Origin: Actinomycetes bacterium
GTDB taxonomy: Bacteria; Actinomycetota; Coriobacteriia; Coriobacteriales; UBA8131
DNA length: 37,852 nucleotides
Direction: 5' to 3'
Assembly: GCA_009787085.1 (NCBI GenBank)
Contig: WRGR01000030.1
Location: 1-37,852 of the forward strand
Below, one piece after another: positions 25,338-33,415 of the stretch. The notes under the pieces were generated by a model. That model saw only the letters and a list, made by a program, of their open reading frames with translations. It was not told where the DNA came from and searched no databases. The position numbers were made by a program, and so were the translations under genes. Position 1 is the stretch's first letter, and each line of letters opens with the position of its first letter.

Positions 25338-25747
25338 AATTGTTCCCCTCAGTTACCGCTGCAATGTTTTAACAAGTCACCCTCATTGGAACGTAAAACG
25401 GCAGGATGGTCAAGGCAAAATCAGACCGGCCTGATTGCACAGTGCCGCCCATTTCGGCGTACGCCCGGCTGCTCTCGTGACTCAGGCGGCCGATGTAGCT
25501 GCAGATGTCGTCTGGCAGTGTGGTCATGGCCTCTCGGGACGGCGGTATGTACTTGCCTCTGGACGCTTACGGTGTCTTGTGGTAGAGTGGGAGCCTATCA
25601 ACTCCGTTTATGATGAACAGGGTGGATGAAGCTCATCTCCACATCCGAGGGGGAGTTTGCGGTGCATTCCCAGCGTTCGGGGGTGCGTTCATGTCATTGA
25701 GAGGCCGGTTGGAGGATCGGCCCTGCCGGGACTACAAGGAAGTTGGA
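25338..25747. other. Intergenic region upstream of the vor operon
   Basis: No gene is supported in these 410 bases; the short open frames here lack family resemblance. A possible promoter is TGGACG and TAGAGT (17 bases apart) around 25558-25586. In-frame ATG 25691 could extend vorD by 19 residues, but the ATG at 25748 has the better ribosome-binding site. A leader of more than 150 bases would result. I see no recognisable riboswitch fold. Confidence 0.4.
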
Positions 25748-25954
25748 ATGCCACATATCAGTGTTGACTCGTATTATTGTAAAGGTTGTGGACTCTGTGT
25801 TGATGTCTGCCCCAAAGCTATCATGGCTTTGAACTTCGGGGAGATTAGCCAAAAAGGCTATCATCCTGCCTATTGCAGCGAACAGTCCGAATGCACGGCT
25901 TGCTTGTCCTGTGCCATGATGTGCCCGGATGTCGCAATCACGGTGGAAAGGTAG
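25748..25954 (+). CDS. vorD: 2-oxoacid:ferredoxin oxidoreductase, delta (ferredoxin) subunit
   Basis: A 68-residue 2[4Fe-4S] ferredoxin-like subunit. The two cluster motifs are CKGCGLCVDVCPK and CTACLSCAMMCPD, with an additional upstream cysteine (CSEQSEC). It passes electrons from the thiamine enzyme to ferredoxin. AAGGAAG at 25736-25742 gives ATG 25748. It begins a compact four-gene operon (delta, alpha, beta, gamma) typical of Vor/Kor enzymes in anaerobes. Confidence 0.9.
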   Translation: MPHISVDSYYCKGCGLCVDVCPKAIMALNFGEISQKGYHPAYCSEQSECTACLSCAMMCPDVAITVER

Positions 25955-25961
25955 GCTGAAG

Positions 25962-27074
25962 ATGGCTGAGAAAGTCTTGATGAAGGGCAACGAAGCTTTG
26001 GCTGAGGCGGCGATTCGGGCTGGCTGCAAGCTTTTCTTCGGCTATCCGATCACGCCGCAGACCGAACTGGCGGCCTACATGGCCAAGCGGATGCCGAAGA
26101 TCGGCGGCGTTTACCTGCAGGCCGAAAGCGAGGTAGCGGCGATCAACATGGTCTACGGTGCCTCTGCGGCCGGCAAGCGGGTGATGACCTCATCCTCCTC
26201 GCCGGGCGTTAGTTTGAAGCAAGAGGGTATTTCTTATCTGATCGGTGCCGACCTGCCGGCCTTGATCATCAACATCCAACGCGGCGGCCCCGGCCTCGGC
26301 GGCATTCAGCCCTCTCAGGCCGACTATTGGCAGGCTACTAGGGCGACCGGTCACGGCGACGGCCAGATAATCGTCTTCGCACCATCTACAGTTCAGGAAA
26401 TGGCCGACTTAGTGGCTTCGGCCTTTGACCTCGGCGACAACTACCGGATGCCGGTGATGATCTTGGCCGATGGCCTGTTGGGTCAGATGATGGAGCCAGT
26501 CGAGCTGCCAGAACCCCTAGGCGATGCCGCTTTGCCGGCCCGCCCATGGGCACTCACCGGACATCACGGCCAGCGCTCCCACCAAGTGGTGAACTCGCTG
26601 TTCTTAGATGCTCAGGAACTGGAAGACAGCATCGTCAGGCGTTTTCAGCGCTATGAGCAGGTGCGCAAAAACGAACAACGTGCCGAATGTTACCTGACCG
26701 AAGATGCCGAAGTGGTGGCCGTGGCCTACGGTGCGGCTGCCCGGGTGGTGCGCAGTGCCGTGAATAAGCTGCGTCAGGAGGGATTAAAGGCCGGCTTGAT
26801 CCGCCCGATCAGCCTCTGGCCTTATCCGGTGGACGTGCTGGAGCACCAAGTGGGTATCTCCAAGGCATTCATGACCGTGGAGCTTTCCATGGGGCAGATG
26901 GTCGACGACGTTAGGCTGGCAGTAGCCGGGCGTCGCCCGGTCAATTACTTCAACCACACGGGCGGCATCGTGCCGACTCCGGAAGAAGTGGCTGTTGCCT
27001 TGCGCCGGGTTCTGGCCGGCGAGGAGCTGCACATCGTGCCGTTTCATAGCAAGTTGAAAGGAGAGCAGCAATGA
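25962..27074 (+). CDS. vorB: 2-oxoisovalerate:ferredoxin oxidoreductase, alpha subunit (VorB)
   Basis: The 370-residue alpha subunit begins MAEKVLMKGNEALAEAAIRAG, then FFGYPITPQTE, QAESEVAAINMVYGA, TSSSSPGVSLKQEG and RGGPGLGGIQPSQADY. These match proteins annotated as VorB from Clostridia and Actinobacteria very closely. With the other subunits it would oxidise branched-chain 2-oxoacids (from valine, leucine, isoleucine) with CoA to acyl-CoA, CO2 and reduced ferredoxin. Substrate choice among Vor and Kor enzymes cannot be settled by eye. ATG 25962 is eight bases after the vorD stop; the longer frame from 25929 overlaps vorD. It ends in an ATGA overlap with vorA. Confidence 0.88.
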   Translation: MAEKVLMKGNEALAEAAIRAGCKLFFGYPITPQTELAAYMAKRMPKIGGVYLQAESEVAAINMVYGASAAGKRVMTSSSSPGVSLKQEGISYLIGADLPALIINIQRGGPGLGGIQPSQADYWQATRATGHGDGQIIVFAPSTVQEMADLVASAFDLGDNYRMPVMILADGLLGQMMEPVELPEPLGDAALPARPWALTGHHGQRSHQVVNSLFLDAQELEDSIVRRFQRYEQVRKNEQRAECYLTEDAEVVAVAYGAAARVVRSAVNKLRQEGLKAGLIRPISLWPYPVDVLEHQVGISKAFMTVELSMGQMVDDVRLAVAGRRPVNYFNHTGGIVPTPEEVAVALRRVLAGEELHIVPFHSKLKGEQQ

Positions 27075-27883
27075 GTGCGCCAACTACAGAAAAACAGTCG
27101 GAGAAGATCCTCTTCAGCCGGCCGAAGGCTTTGGCCGAGGTGCTTACCAACTATTGCCCGGGCTGCTCACACGGAATCATCCAGCGCTTGGTGGCCGAGT
27201 GCCTTGATGATCTGGGCATTGAGGGGCGGACGATCGGGGTCTGCCCGGTCGGCTGTTCGGTCACGGCCTATGACTTCTACAACTGTGACATGACCCAAGC
27301 CGCGCACGGTCGCGCCCCGGCGGTGGCCACCGGCATCAAGCGAGCCTTGCCGGACAGCATGGTCTTTACCTACCAAGGCGACGGCGATTTGGCCTCGATC
27401 GGCATGGCCGAAACTGTCCATGCCGCCACCCGGGGGGAGAAGATCACCGTGATTTTCGTGAACAACGCCATCTACGGCATGACCGGCGGCCAGATGGCTC
27501 CGACTTCGCTGCCCGGGCAGGTCACCCAGACCTCGCCCTATGGCCGCGATGTAGCCGCCGCTGGCTACCCGGTGCGGGTCTGTGAGCTGCTGTCGTCTTT
27601 GGACGGCGTGGCGCTGGCCGAGCGGGTGACTGTGAACAACCCTAAAAACGTCCGAGCTGCCAAAAAGGCGATCCGCAAAGGTTTGGAGTATCAGATGGAA
27701 GGCCTCGGCTATTCGATCATCGAGGTTGTGGCGACCTGTCCTACTAACTGGGGCATGGAGCCGAAGGATGCCTTCGAGTGGCTGGCCGACAACATGCTGC
27801 CTTACTATCCGCTGGGGGTATACAAAGACATCAAGGCTGTCGGTGGCAGTGCGGCTGTGGCAGACGAGGTGGGCAATGGCTGA
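27071..27883 (+). CDS. vorA: 2-oxoisovalerate:ferredoxin oxidoreductase, beta (thiamine diphosphate) subunit
   Basis: A 270-residue thiamine-diphosphate-binding subunit. It shows NYCPGCSHGI, CPVGCSV, HGRAPAVATGIKRA and the thiamine-binding GDGDLASIGM followed by NNAIYGMTGGQMAPTS. The cysteines are those expected of the 2-oxoacid oxidoreductase beta family. It overlaps vorB by four bases and vorC by eight, so subunit amounts are probably matched by translational coupling. Confidence 0.9.
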   Translation: MSAPTTEKQSEKILFSRPKALAEVLTNYCPGCSHGIIQRLVAECLDDLGIEGRTIGVCPVGCSVTAYDFYNCDMTQAAHGRAPAVATGIKRALPDSMVFTYQGDGDLASIGMAETVHAATRGEKITVIFVNNAIYGMTGGQMAPTSLPGQVTQTSPYGRDVAAAGYPVRVCELLSSLDGVALAERVTVNNPKNVRAAKKAIRKGLEYQMEGLGYSIIEVVATCPTNWGMEPKDAFEWLADNMLPYYPLGVYKDIKAVGGSAAVADEVGNG

Positions 27884-28427
27884 GAACATGAACATCATGC
27901 TGGCAGGCTTTGGCGGCCAGGGTATCCTCTTTGCCGGCAAGATTATCGCCAACGCCGGTTTGATTGACGGTCGGCAGCTATCTTGGCTGCCCTCCTATGG
28001 CCCGGAGATGCGCGGCGGTACCGCGAACTGCAGTGTTTGCCTTTCCGACGAGGCCATCGGCTCGCCGCTGGTCACTGAGCCGGATGCTCTGATTGCCATG
28101 AACTTGCCGTCCTATGAGCGCTTTGTCAGCAGCGTGGTACCCGGTGGGGTGGTGATAGTGGACTCGACGATGGTCGGTACCTGCACCATGCGCCAAGACA
28201 TCGAGTACTACACAGTGCCGGCCACGGCCTTGGCCGAGGAGAATGGCCTACAAGGACTGGCCAACGTGATCTTGGTGGGCAAGCTGTTGTCTGCCACCGG
28301 ATTTTCGACCGAAGACGTGGTGAAACGGGCCATTGACAAAAGTGTCTCAGCTAAACATGCCGACTTGGCCGAGGCCAACAAGCGGGCTTTGGCCATCGGT
28401 GAGGCTTGGGCTGTCCAAGAGTGCTAG
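27876..28427 (+). CDS. vorC: 2-oxoisovalerate:ferredoxin oxidoreductase, gamma subunit
   Basis: A 183-residue gamma subunit with the nucleotide-fold start [18 protein letters not shown], then [16 protein letters not shown] and the later NVILVGKLL. These are the standard motifs of the 2-oxoacid oxidoreductase gamma domain, which helps bind CoA. ATG 27876 overlaps vorA by eight bases with a GAGGTGGG-like site. The longer frame from 27726 is not protein-like. It completes the operon vorDBAC. Confidence 0.9.
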   Translation: MAENMNIMLAGFGGQGILFAGKIIANAGLIDGRQLSWLPSYGPEMRGGTANCSVCLSDEAIGSPLVTEPDALIAMNLPSYERFVSSVVPGGVVIVDSTMVGTCTMRQDIEYYTVPATALAEENGLQGLANVILVGKLLSATGFSTEDVVKRAIDKSVSAKHADLAEANKRALAIGEAWAVQEC

Positions 28428-28482
28428 GGAAGTTCCGATCAGCTGTATCCGGTTGCACCGCGTAATGTGGAAGGAGACGAGC

Positions 28483-29091
28483 ATGGATTCTCGAACAGTG
28501 GGTGCCAATACCCCGACGGCTCCGGCCGATGTTTTTGATGCTGAAAGCGAGCTGCGCGAGCTTGGTCAGCGTGTTGCCGGCTTGCGTGATGCCCTAGGTT
28601 ACAGCACCGAGCAGTTTGCCGAGGTCTTGGGTACCGACGCTGAAACCTACCGCCAATACGAGCAAACCGGCTACAACATCCCAGCCAGTCTGCTGATGCA
28701 TATCGCCCATATCGCGCAGGTGGACATGGGTGTGCTGTTGACCGGCAGATCGACTCATCTGGAGAGCTTCCAAGTGGTGCGGGCCGGTCAAGGGCGGGCG
28801 GTCGACCGCTTTCCTGGCTACCATTTCCAAGACTTGGCCTATGCTTATGCCAACAAGACTATGCAGCCCTTGCTGGTCACCCTGCAGCCATCGGACAAGC
28901 CGGCAGAGCTGGTGACCCATGCGGGTCAGGAATTTAATTACGTTACAAGTGGAACTGTGATTCTGGTATTCGCCGACCGTGAGATCGAGCTGCATACTGG
29001 CGACAGCGTCTACTTTAATCCGCAGTTGCCGCATGGCCAGCGTTGCGGATCGAATGAGCCAGCGATATTTGTAACTATGATTATGGAATAA
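28483..29091 (+). CDS. XRE-family regulator with cupin sensor domain
   Basis: A 202-residue regulator. Residues about 25-80 form a Cro/XRE helix-turn-helix (LGQRVAGLRDALGYSTEQFAE, TYRQYEQTG). The C-terminal half is a small beta-barrel cupin (THAGQEFNYVTSGTV, then LHTGDSVYFNPQLPHG). Such proteins often sense a small molecule and control the adjacent acyl-CoA synthetase gene. AAGGAG at 28471-28476 precedes ATG 28483. It lies between vorC and the synthetase gene on the same strand, making it a likely local regulator of one or both units. Confidence 0.9.
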   Translation: MDSRTVGANTPTAPADVFDAESELRELGQRVAGLRDALGYSTEQFAEVLGTDAETYRQYEQTGYNIPASLLMHIAHIAQVDMGVLLTGRSTHLESFQVVRAGQGRAVDRFPGYHFQDLAYAYANKTMQPLLVTLQPSDKPAELVTHAGQEFNYVTSGTVILVFADREIELHTGDSVYFNPQLPHGQRCGSNEPAIFVTMIME

Positions 29092-29244
29092 CACATGGTG
29101 TGTCTGCTGCGCTGGCGGTCACGACCGCTAAGGGCAGAGCACCTGGTGTTGCGATAGGTAGCGGCGCTGATTGCCAACAGGGGGTTTTAGGATCGGTCTG
29201 GCTTGTGCGGGACAGGCCGAAGAGCGACAACTAGGAGGAATTCA

Positions 29245-30990
29245 ATGGATGCACTGATCAAACGCTTCTGTCCACGGCTGGATTTTATATCCTACGAGGA
29301 TTTTAAGGAGAACTTTCAAATAACGGTGCCCGACAACTTCAACTTCGCCTACGACGTGGTGGACGAGTGGGCACGCTTAGAGCCGAAAAAGAAAGCCTTG
29401 GTCTGGTGCGACGACGTAGACGAGAGGCATTTCACTTTCACCGACATTTCGCGGCTTTCCAATCAGGCCGCCCAGGCCTTTGTCCGCCTAGGTATCGGCA
29501 AAGGCGATGTGGTGATGGCAATGCTCCGTCAACGCTGGGAGTACTGGGTGATCGCCATGGCTCTCTGCAAGCTGGGGGCGATCATCACCCCGGCCACCAT
29601 CCAGCTGACTGCCAAAGACATCGGCTATCGCTTGAAGTCCTCTGGGGCACGTGCCTTGGTGGTGATGGATGACGACTATGTGTTGAGCCAGGCTGAGCCG
29701 GCCTTGTCCGAAAATAATCAGGTCGATGTGCGGATACTGGTGAACGCCCGGGGCGGCAGCGTGGCCGGCAACACCACTTGCGGCGGCGGTGTCCGATGTG
29801 CTAAGGCTACCGCTGACGGCGGCAACTGGTTGGATTTTAACGCCCTCATTGCCGCCGAATCCGGTGACTTTCAACGCCCCCAAGGGGCTGCGGCCACCAA
29901 GAACAGCGATATCATGTTGATTTATTTTACATCTGGCACTACCGGCTTGGCCAAGATGGCGATGCAGGACTTCACCCACCCCCTCGGGCATATCATCACC
30001 GCCCGCTACTGGCAGCAGGTGCGTGAAAACGAGCTGCACTGCTCAGTTACCGACAGTGGCTGGGCGAAGTTCGGGTGGGGCAAGATCTACGGTCAATGGA
30101 TCTGTGGGGCAGCGATCTTTGCCTACGACGCAGTGCGCTTTGAGCCGGTTCAATTGTTGGCACGTATCGAGCGCTACCGCCTGAAGACTTTTTGTGTACC
30201 GCCGACGATGTATCGCTTCATGCTCCAAGAAGACATTTTGTCTTATGATCTTTCCAGTGTTGAAACCTTCACCACTGCTGGCGAGCCCCTGAACGCTGAG
30301 GTTACCAGGCAGTGGCAGGAGCTGACTGGCAAGCTGATCCGTGAAGGCTTCGGCCAAAGCGAAAGTCCAGTGCTGTTGGCCACCTTCCCTTGGCTTCAGC
30401 CGCACCCCGGCTCGATGGGCAAGCCCTCGCCGCTTTTCGACATCCAGCTTCTAGGCGAGGACGGCCAGCCGGTGGCCGATGGTGACGAAGGCCTGATCTG
30501 TGTCTGCGGCTTACGTCACAACTACCCGCCAGGGCTGTTTGTCGGCTATTACCGCGACCAGCAGCTGACGGCTTCTGCGGTCGGCGGCGACTATTATAAT
30601 CTCCACGACTTGGCTTGGCGCGATGTCGACGGCTACTACACATTTGTCGGTCGTGACGACGATGTCATAAAGTGCTCGGGCTACCGTATTGGGCCTTTTG
30701 AGGTGGAAAGCTCTCTGATTGAGCATCCGGCAGTGCTGGAATGCGCGGTGACGGCGGCTCCAGACGAGGTCCGCGGCAGTGTGGTCAAGGCCACCATCCA
30801 GCTCAAAGCGGGTTTTGAGCCATCAGAGGAACTGGTTTTGGAACTGCAAGAGCATGTCAAACAGAGCACGGCTCCCTATAAGTACCCCCGGATTATCGAG
30901 TTTGTGGACGCGCTGCCGAAGACTGTCAGTGGCAAGATCAAGCGGGGCAAGATTCGGGTCACCGATGCCGGCGGCACTTGGGTGGACTGA
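29245..30990 (+). CDS. AMP-forming acyl-CoA synthetase
   Basis: A 581-residue ANL-superfamily ligase. The P-loop-like motif is TSGTTGLAK at 229-237 (Ala in place of the usual Pro), followed by SGWAKFGWGK, EGFGQSE and the hinge region GRDDDVIKCSGYRIGPFEVE. The catalytic lysine K564 lies in KTVSGKIKR. It would activate a carboxylic acid, possibly a short or branched chain, to acyl-CoA using ATP. A Gly/Ala/Thr-rich insertion (about residues 169-193) precedes the core motif. AGGAGG at 29233-29238 fixes ATG 29245. The pair XRE-cupin plus ligase after vor suggests interconversion of branched-chain acids and their CoA esters; this is inference. Confidence 0.9.
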   Translation: MDALIKRFCPRLDFISYEDFKENFQITVPDNFNFAYDVVDEWARLEPKKKALVWCDDVDERHFTFTDISRLSNQAAQAFVRLGIGKGDVVMAMLRQRWEYWVIAMALCKLGAIITPATIQLTAKDIGYRLKSSGARALVVMDDDYVLSQAEPALSENNQVDVRILVNARGGSVAGNTTCGGGVRCAKATADGGNWLDFNALIAAESGDFQRPQGAAATKNSDIMLIYFTSGTTGLAKMAMQDFTHPLGHIITARYWQQVRENELHCSVTDSGWAKFGWGKIYGQWICGAAIFAYDAVRFEPVQLLARIERYRLKTFCVPPTMYRFMLQEDILSYDLSSVETFTTAGEPLNAEVTRQWQELTGKLIREGFGQSESPVLLATFPWLQPHPGSMGKPSPLFDIQLLGEDGQPVADGDEGLICVCGLRHNYPPGLFVGYYRDQQLTASAVGGDYYNLHDLAWRDVDGYYTFVGRDDDVIKCSGYRIGPFEVESSLIEHPAVLECAVTAAPDEVRGSVVKATIQLKAGFEPSEELVLELQEHVKQSTAPYKYPRIIEFVDALPKTVSGKIKRGKIRVTDAGGTWVD

Positions 30991-31149
30991 GAGCTGTCCA
31001 TTGCCTTTGATCTCCCGTCATGGCGCACATCAGAGAGCTGGTGGTAATAAGACGTGTTAGCAATGGCGAACTCAGTGAGCTGGTTCGGAAGCTGAGCATC
31101 AGTGGCCAAGGGGTCGGGTATTTACCTGCTGGTATAGATGAATAGTGAC

Positions 31150-31178
31150 TTGTGAAATAGTTGTAAAGAAATTATGAT
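31150..31178 (+). promoter_or_regulatory. Predicted sigma-70 promoter
   Basis: TTGTGA at 31150-31155 and TATGAT at 31173-31178 are separated by exactly 17 bases in an AT-rich patch. It would transcribe the secreted mini-protein at 31391 and possibly the TIM-barrel gene at 31807. The intervening 31218-31367 stretch is an open, start-less Lys/Asn/Ser-rich frame. Confidence 0.55.
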
Positions 31179-31217
31179 GAATCCATTGCAATGGCGGTGC
31201 TCGTGTGACAACCTTAG

Positions 31218-31367
31218 GGCGGTCTTGACTCCAACCGCAGTTCGGGGGATGGCCGCAAGGGATCCAAGGGGGAACATACCAACAAAGAGAATGAGAAGAA
31301 AAAGAACCAGGTTTCTAAAGCCATCAAAAATTCCAAGGACAATAACCAGCAAGACAGTAGGCGGTAA
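31218..31367 (+). pseudogene. Possible gene remnant: Lys/Asn/Ser-rich C-terminal fragment with no start codon
   Basis: Between an in-frame TAG (31215-31217) and a TAA (31365-31367) lies a 49-codon open frame with no ATG, GTG or TTG start. Its product is strongly charged and Lys/Asn/Gln-rich, like the disordered tail of a membrane or surface protein. It ends 23 bases before the secreted mini-protein start. It could equally be an untranslated A-rich leader, so confidence is low. Confidence 0.25.
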
Positions 31368-31390
31368 GATCGGACAGAAAGGAAATCGTT

Positions 31391-31522
31391 ATGAAGGCAA
31401 TGTGCATAAAGCTCATCTCATCAGCTCTCGCAGTGCTTCTGGCTCAAGCCCTTGTTGCTCCGGCCACCGCTTGGGCAGATACGTCCAGCACACCAGCAGC
31501 ACCAGCTAGTGCAAACAGCTAG
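31391..31522 (+). CDS. 43-residue secreted mini-protein or N-terminal remnant of a secreted protein
   Basis: The ATG at 31391 has a very good ribosome-binding site (AAAGGA, 31378-31383, seven bases upstream). The product begins MKAMCIKLISSALAVLLAQA, a classic signal peptide, with a likely signal peptidase I site after ATAWA (residue 29). The predicted mature part is about 14 residues, Ser/Thr/Pro/Ala-rich, before a TAG at 31520-31522. The same frame stays open for another 90 codons after the TAG, with an Ala/Thr/Val-rich start that reads like a continuing linker. It is therefore either a true tiny secreted peptide or the 5' part of a gene broken by a nonsense change. Confidence 0.6.
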   Translation: MKAMCIKLISSALAVLLAQALVAPATAWADTSSTPAAPASANS

Positions 31523-31795
31523 GCAGTGGCCGCTAGAACGACTGTCGTTGCACCCTCCACATCGGCAAAGGCGACTGCCGCAAGGCCGCCCCCGCTCCGC
31601 CGGGCGCACTCTACGCCGATCGTGTGGATTTTGACTGTGGCCCATGACCACAATGACCATACTGCATGCCTTGTCGCTGTTTACAAGGAGCACAGCATGT
31701 CTGCCACCTTGTACTCCTGCCGTCTTGTCCGTCCCTTTGTCCTGCTGCCGCCGAACCGCTCGCCCCGCATCACGGCAAACTCCAGATTCGCGTAG
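31523..31795 (+). pseudogene. In-frame continuation after the TAG of the secreted mini-protein
   Basis: A 90-codon frame continues directly in phase after the TAG at 31520. Its first 25 residues are Ala/Thr/Val/Pro-rich, like a linker in an exported protein; the rest resembles no family I know and may be out of frame with the ancestral reading. It ends at 31795, 11 bases before the TIM-barrel start. Its status as gene remnant is inferred. Confidence 0.25.
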
Positions 31796-31806
31796 AATTA
31801 CTGATC

Positions 31807-32778
31807 ATGAAAACGATGTTTAATCTGACAACTGACCCCTGTGATTTGGATCGCTTCTCCGGTCGCGCTGAGCTGCTGGCCATGATGCAGGGATTTGACG
31901 GTGTAGAGCTGCTCAGCTTCGAGCCCGACCGTGACGGGGTGATCCCTGTTGAGCGAATCATCGGGTTACACATGTGCTATTACCCCTATTGGCTCGACTT
32001 CTACTGCGGCGACCGTCAGGCGTGGCTGCGCGAGTTCGGCAGCACTGAAAACTGCATCTCGTACTACGGCTCGGACTCGCCTGCGGTGATACTGGATCGC
32101 TTTCGCCAAGACTTGGCTTATGCCCACCAGTATGGTGCTGAGTATGTTGTCTTTCATGTCTCGGACGCCTCCATCGAGGAGGCTTTTACCCGCAACTACC
32201 GCCACAGCGATGCTGAGGTGATCGATGCCGCCTGTGAGATACTGAACTCGGTGTTTGCCGACGAGGACGGCTCCATCGCCCTGCTGATGGAGAACCTCTG
32301 GCTGCCGGGGCTGACGCTCACTGACCCCGACATGACCCGGCGGCTGCTGGACGGTATCGATTATCCGAACAAGGGCATCATGCTGGACACCGGCCACCTG
32401 CTGCATACCAACACCAGTTTGCGGACCCAGTCCGATGCGGTAGCCTATATCCATCGGATGCTCGACCGGCATGCCGAGCTGGTGGGTGAGATTCGCGGAG
32501 TCCACCTCAACCAGTCGTTGACCGGGATCTATGCGGAGTCCATGCGCTCCAGCGCACCGGGCTATGACCTGCCCTACGCAGAACGCAGCCTGCAGTCGCT
32601 TCGCCATGCACAGAATGTGGACAAGCACGAGCCTTTCGTCTGCCCGGAGCTGCTCGACTTGCTGAGGCGTATTGCGCCGGACTACCTGACCTATGAGTTC
32701 ATATCCACCGACCTGGAAGACCTGCGCAACAAGCTAGCTGCCCAACGTGCCGCGCTATCGGCACTTTATGCTGAGTGA
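31807..32778 (+). CDS. TIM-barrel protein, sugar phosphate isomerase/epimerase family
   Basis: A 323-residue protein of the xylose-isomerase-like AP-endonuclease-2 TIM-barrel fold. Candidate metal ligands lie at strand ends as expected: E in LLMENLWLPG, D and H in IMLDTGHLLHTN, H in RGVHLNQS, and E near the C terminus in TYEFIS. The true substrate is unknown; relatives include inositol, keto-sugar and endonuclease IV enzymes. ATG 31807 is used; ATG 31816 is an alternative. No strong ribosome-binding site is seen for either. The longer upstream frame is Cys/Pro-rich and not protein-like. Confidence 0.8.
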   Translation: MKTMFNLTTDPCDLDRFSGRAELLAMMQGFDGVELLSFEPDRDGVIPVERIIGLHMCYYPYWLDFYCGDRQAWLREFGSTENCISYYGSDSPAVILDRFRQDLAYAHQYGAEYVVFHVSDASIEEAFTRNYRHSDAEVIDAACEILNSVFADEDGSIALLMENLWLPGLTLTDPDMTRRLLDGIDYPNKGIMLDTGHLLHTNTSLRTQSDAVAYIHRMLDRHAELVGEIRGVHLNQSLTGIYAESMRSSAPGYDLPYAERSLQSLRHAQNVDKHEPFVCPELLDLLRRIAPDYLTYEFISTDLEDLRNKLAAQRAALSALYAE

Positions 32779-32791
32779 CGCGCAGCAGCGC

Positions 32792-32805
32792 TGATCGGCA
32801 TTTCC
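32792..32805 (+). repeat. Copy of a dispersed intergenic 14-mer (TGATCGGNNNTTCC)
   Basis: TGATCGGCATTTCC lies between the TIM-barrel gene and the membrane-protein gene. Related 14-mers occur at 11044-11057 and 24461-24474 (same strand) and at 20991-21004 and 28428-28441 (opposite strand), all between genes or at gene ends. Function is unknown and chance cannot be excluded. Confidence 0.4.
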
Positions 32806-32821
32806 CCAAAGGAGCCCCAAC

Positions 32822-33218
32822 ATGAGCAAGGTCACCTTGAGAAGAATTGCTGTTGTCATCATCTTGGTCGTGGCTGCGGTGGCGATTACCGCGTTGGAAG
32901 GCCCCAAGGGCCTGGTGTCACCACAGTTTTTTGTAGTGGCGGTGGCTGCTGTTGCGGCTTTTGTGCTCCAAGGCCTGATGGTCGCCAAACAGGAAGACGA
33001 GGCCAAGGCGGCGGCCGCAGCAAAACCAAAGGAGCGCTACCGGCTCAGCGCCAGCGAGCTGGATGCTTTGCTATCAGGACAACTGGCGGGCTGTCTACCA
33101 CCGGGAGGTCGTCTCTGACCCGGCGCTTTTGGCCAAGCCGCCGGCGTTTGCCGAAGAGGATGTCGTATTCCCCTTCGATGGCGAGTTTGCGCTGGTTGCC
33201 ACTTGGGACTGCGGTTAA
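32822..33218 (+). pseudogene. Small two-helix membrane protein gene with an internal frameshift
   Basis: ATG 32822 follows AAAGGAG and opens a frame with two hydrophobic helices (about residues 8-25 and 35-52) and an Ala/Lys-rich cytosolic stretch. The frame reads to TGA 33116-33118 (98 residues), but from about 33073 onward it loses protein character. The frame one base later, 33075-33218, instead encodes 47 residues of clearly protein-like sequence (DNWRAVYHREVVSDPALLAK and a final FALVATWDCG). A one-base change near 33071-33075 would join them into a protein of about 131 residues. I see no slippery signal, so mutation or sequencing error is likelier than programmed frameshifting. Family unknown. 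Confidence 0.65.
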
Positions 33219-33415
33219 GCGGGGGGGGTGATTGATCCAATAGGCGCATTACATTTCTTTTGGAAATAACAGAGCGCCCCGTTTGTTCTTGTTCCCGCCT
33301 TTGTCTGGGCGGGGGATCGTTTACTCCAATGCCGATACGATCAGGCAGTTGTTGTCGGAATACCAGCTGGATGGGGCATGCCCCATAGGAAACGCCAAGC
33401 TATAACTGTGCCAAG
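33219..33415. other. Intergenic stretch with a 16-bp palindrome and a short protein-like frame
   Basis: ATGGGGCATGCCCCAT at 33371-33386 is a perfect 16-base palindrome. A forward frame ending with TAA near 33402 reads RGIVYSNADTIRQLLSEYQL before its stop, which is protein-like, but it has no start codon and I cannot name a family. It may be another small fragment in this decayed segment. Confidence 0.35.

Noticed and set aside
27167-27952. 261-codon reverse-strand open frame across vorA/vorC
   Set aside because: It is produced by the codon bias of vorA on the other strand; the product is His/Gly-rich and family-less.
31020-31145. 41-codon forward frame after the acyl-CoA synthetase with fairly protein-like composition
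   Set aside because: No ribosome-binding site and no family resemblance; it may be a remnant but is too weak to annotate.
31122-31352. 76-codon reverse-strand open frame with a hydrophobic stretch
   Set aside because: The Leu/Phe/Val run is simply the complement of a Lys-rich A-tract on the forward strand, and no ribosome-binding site is seen.
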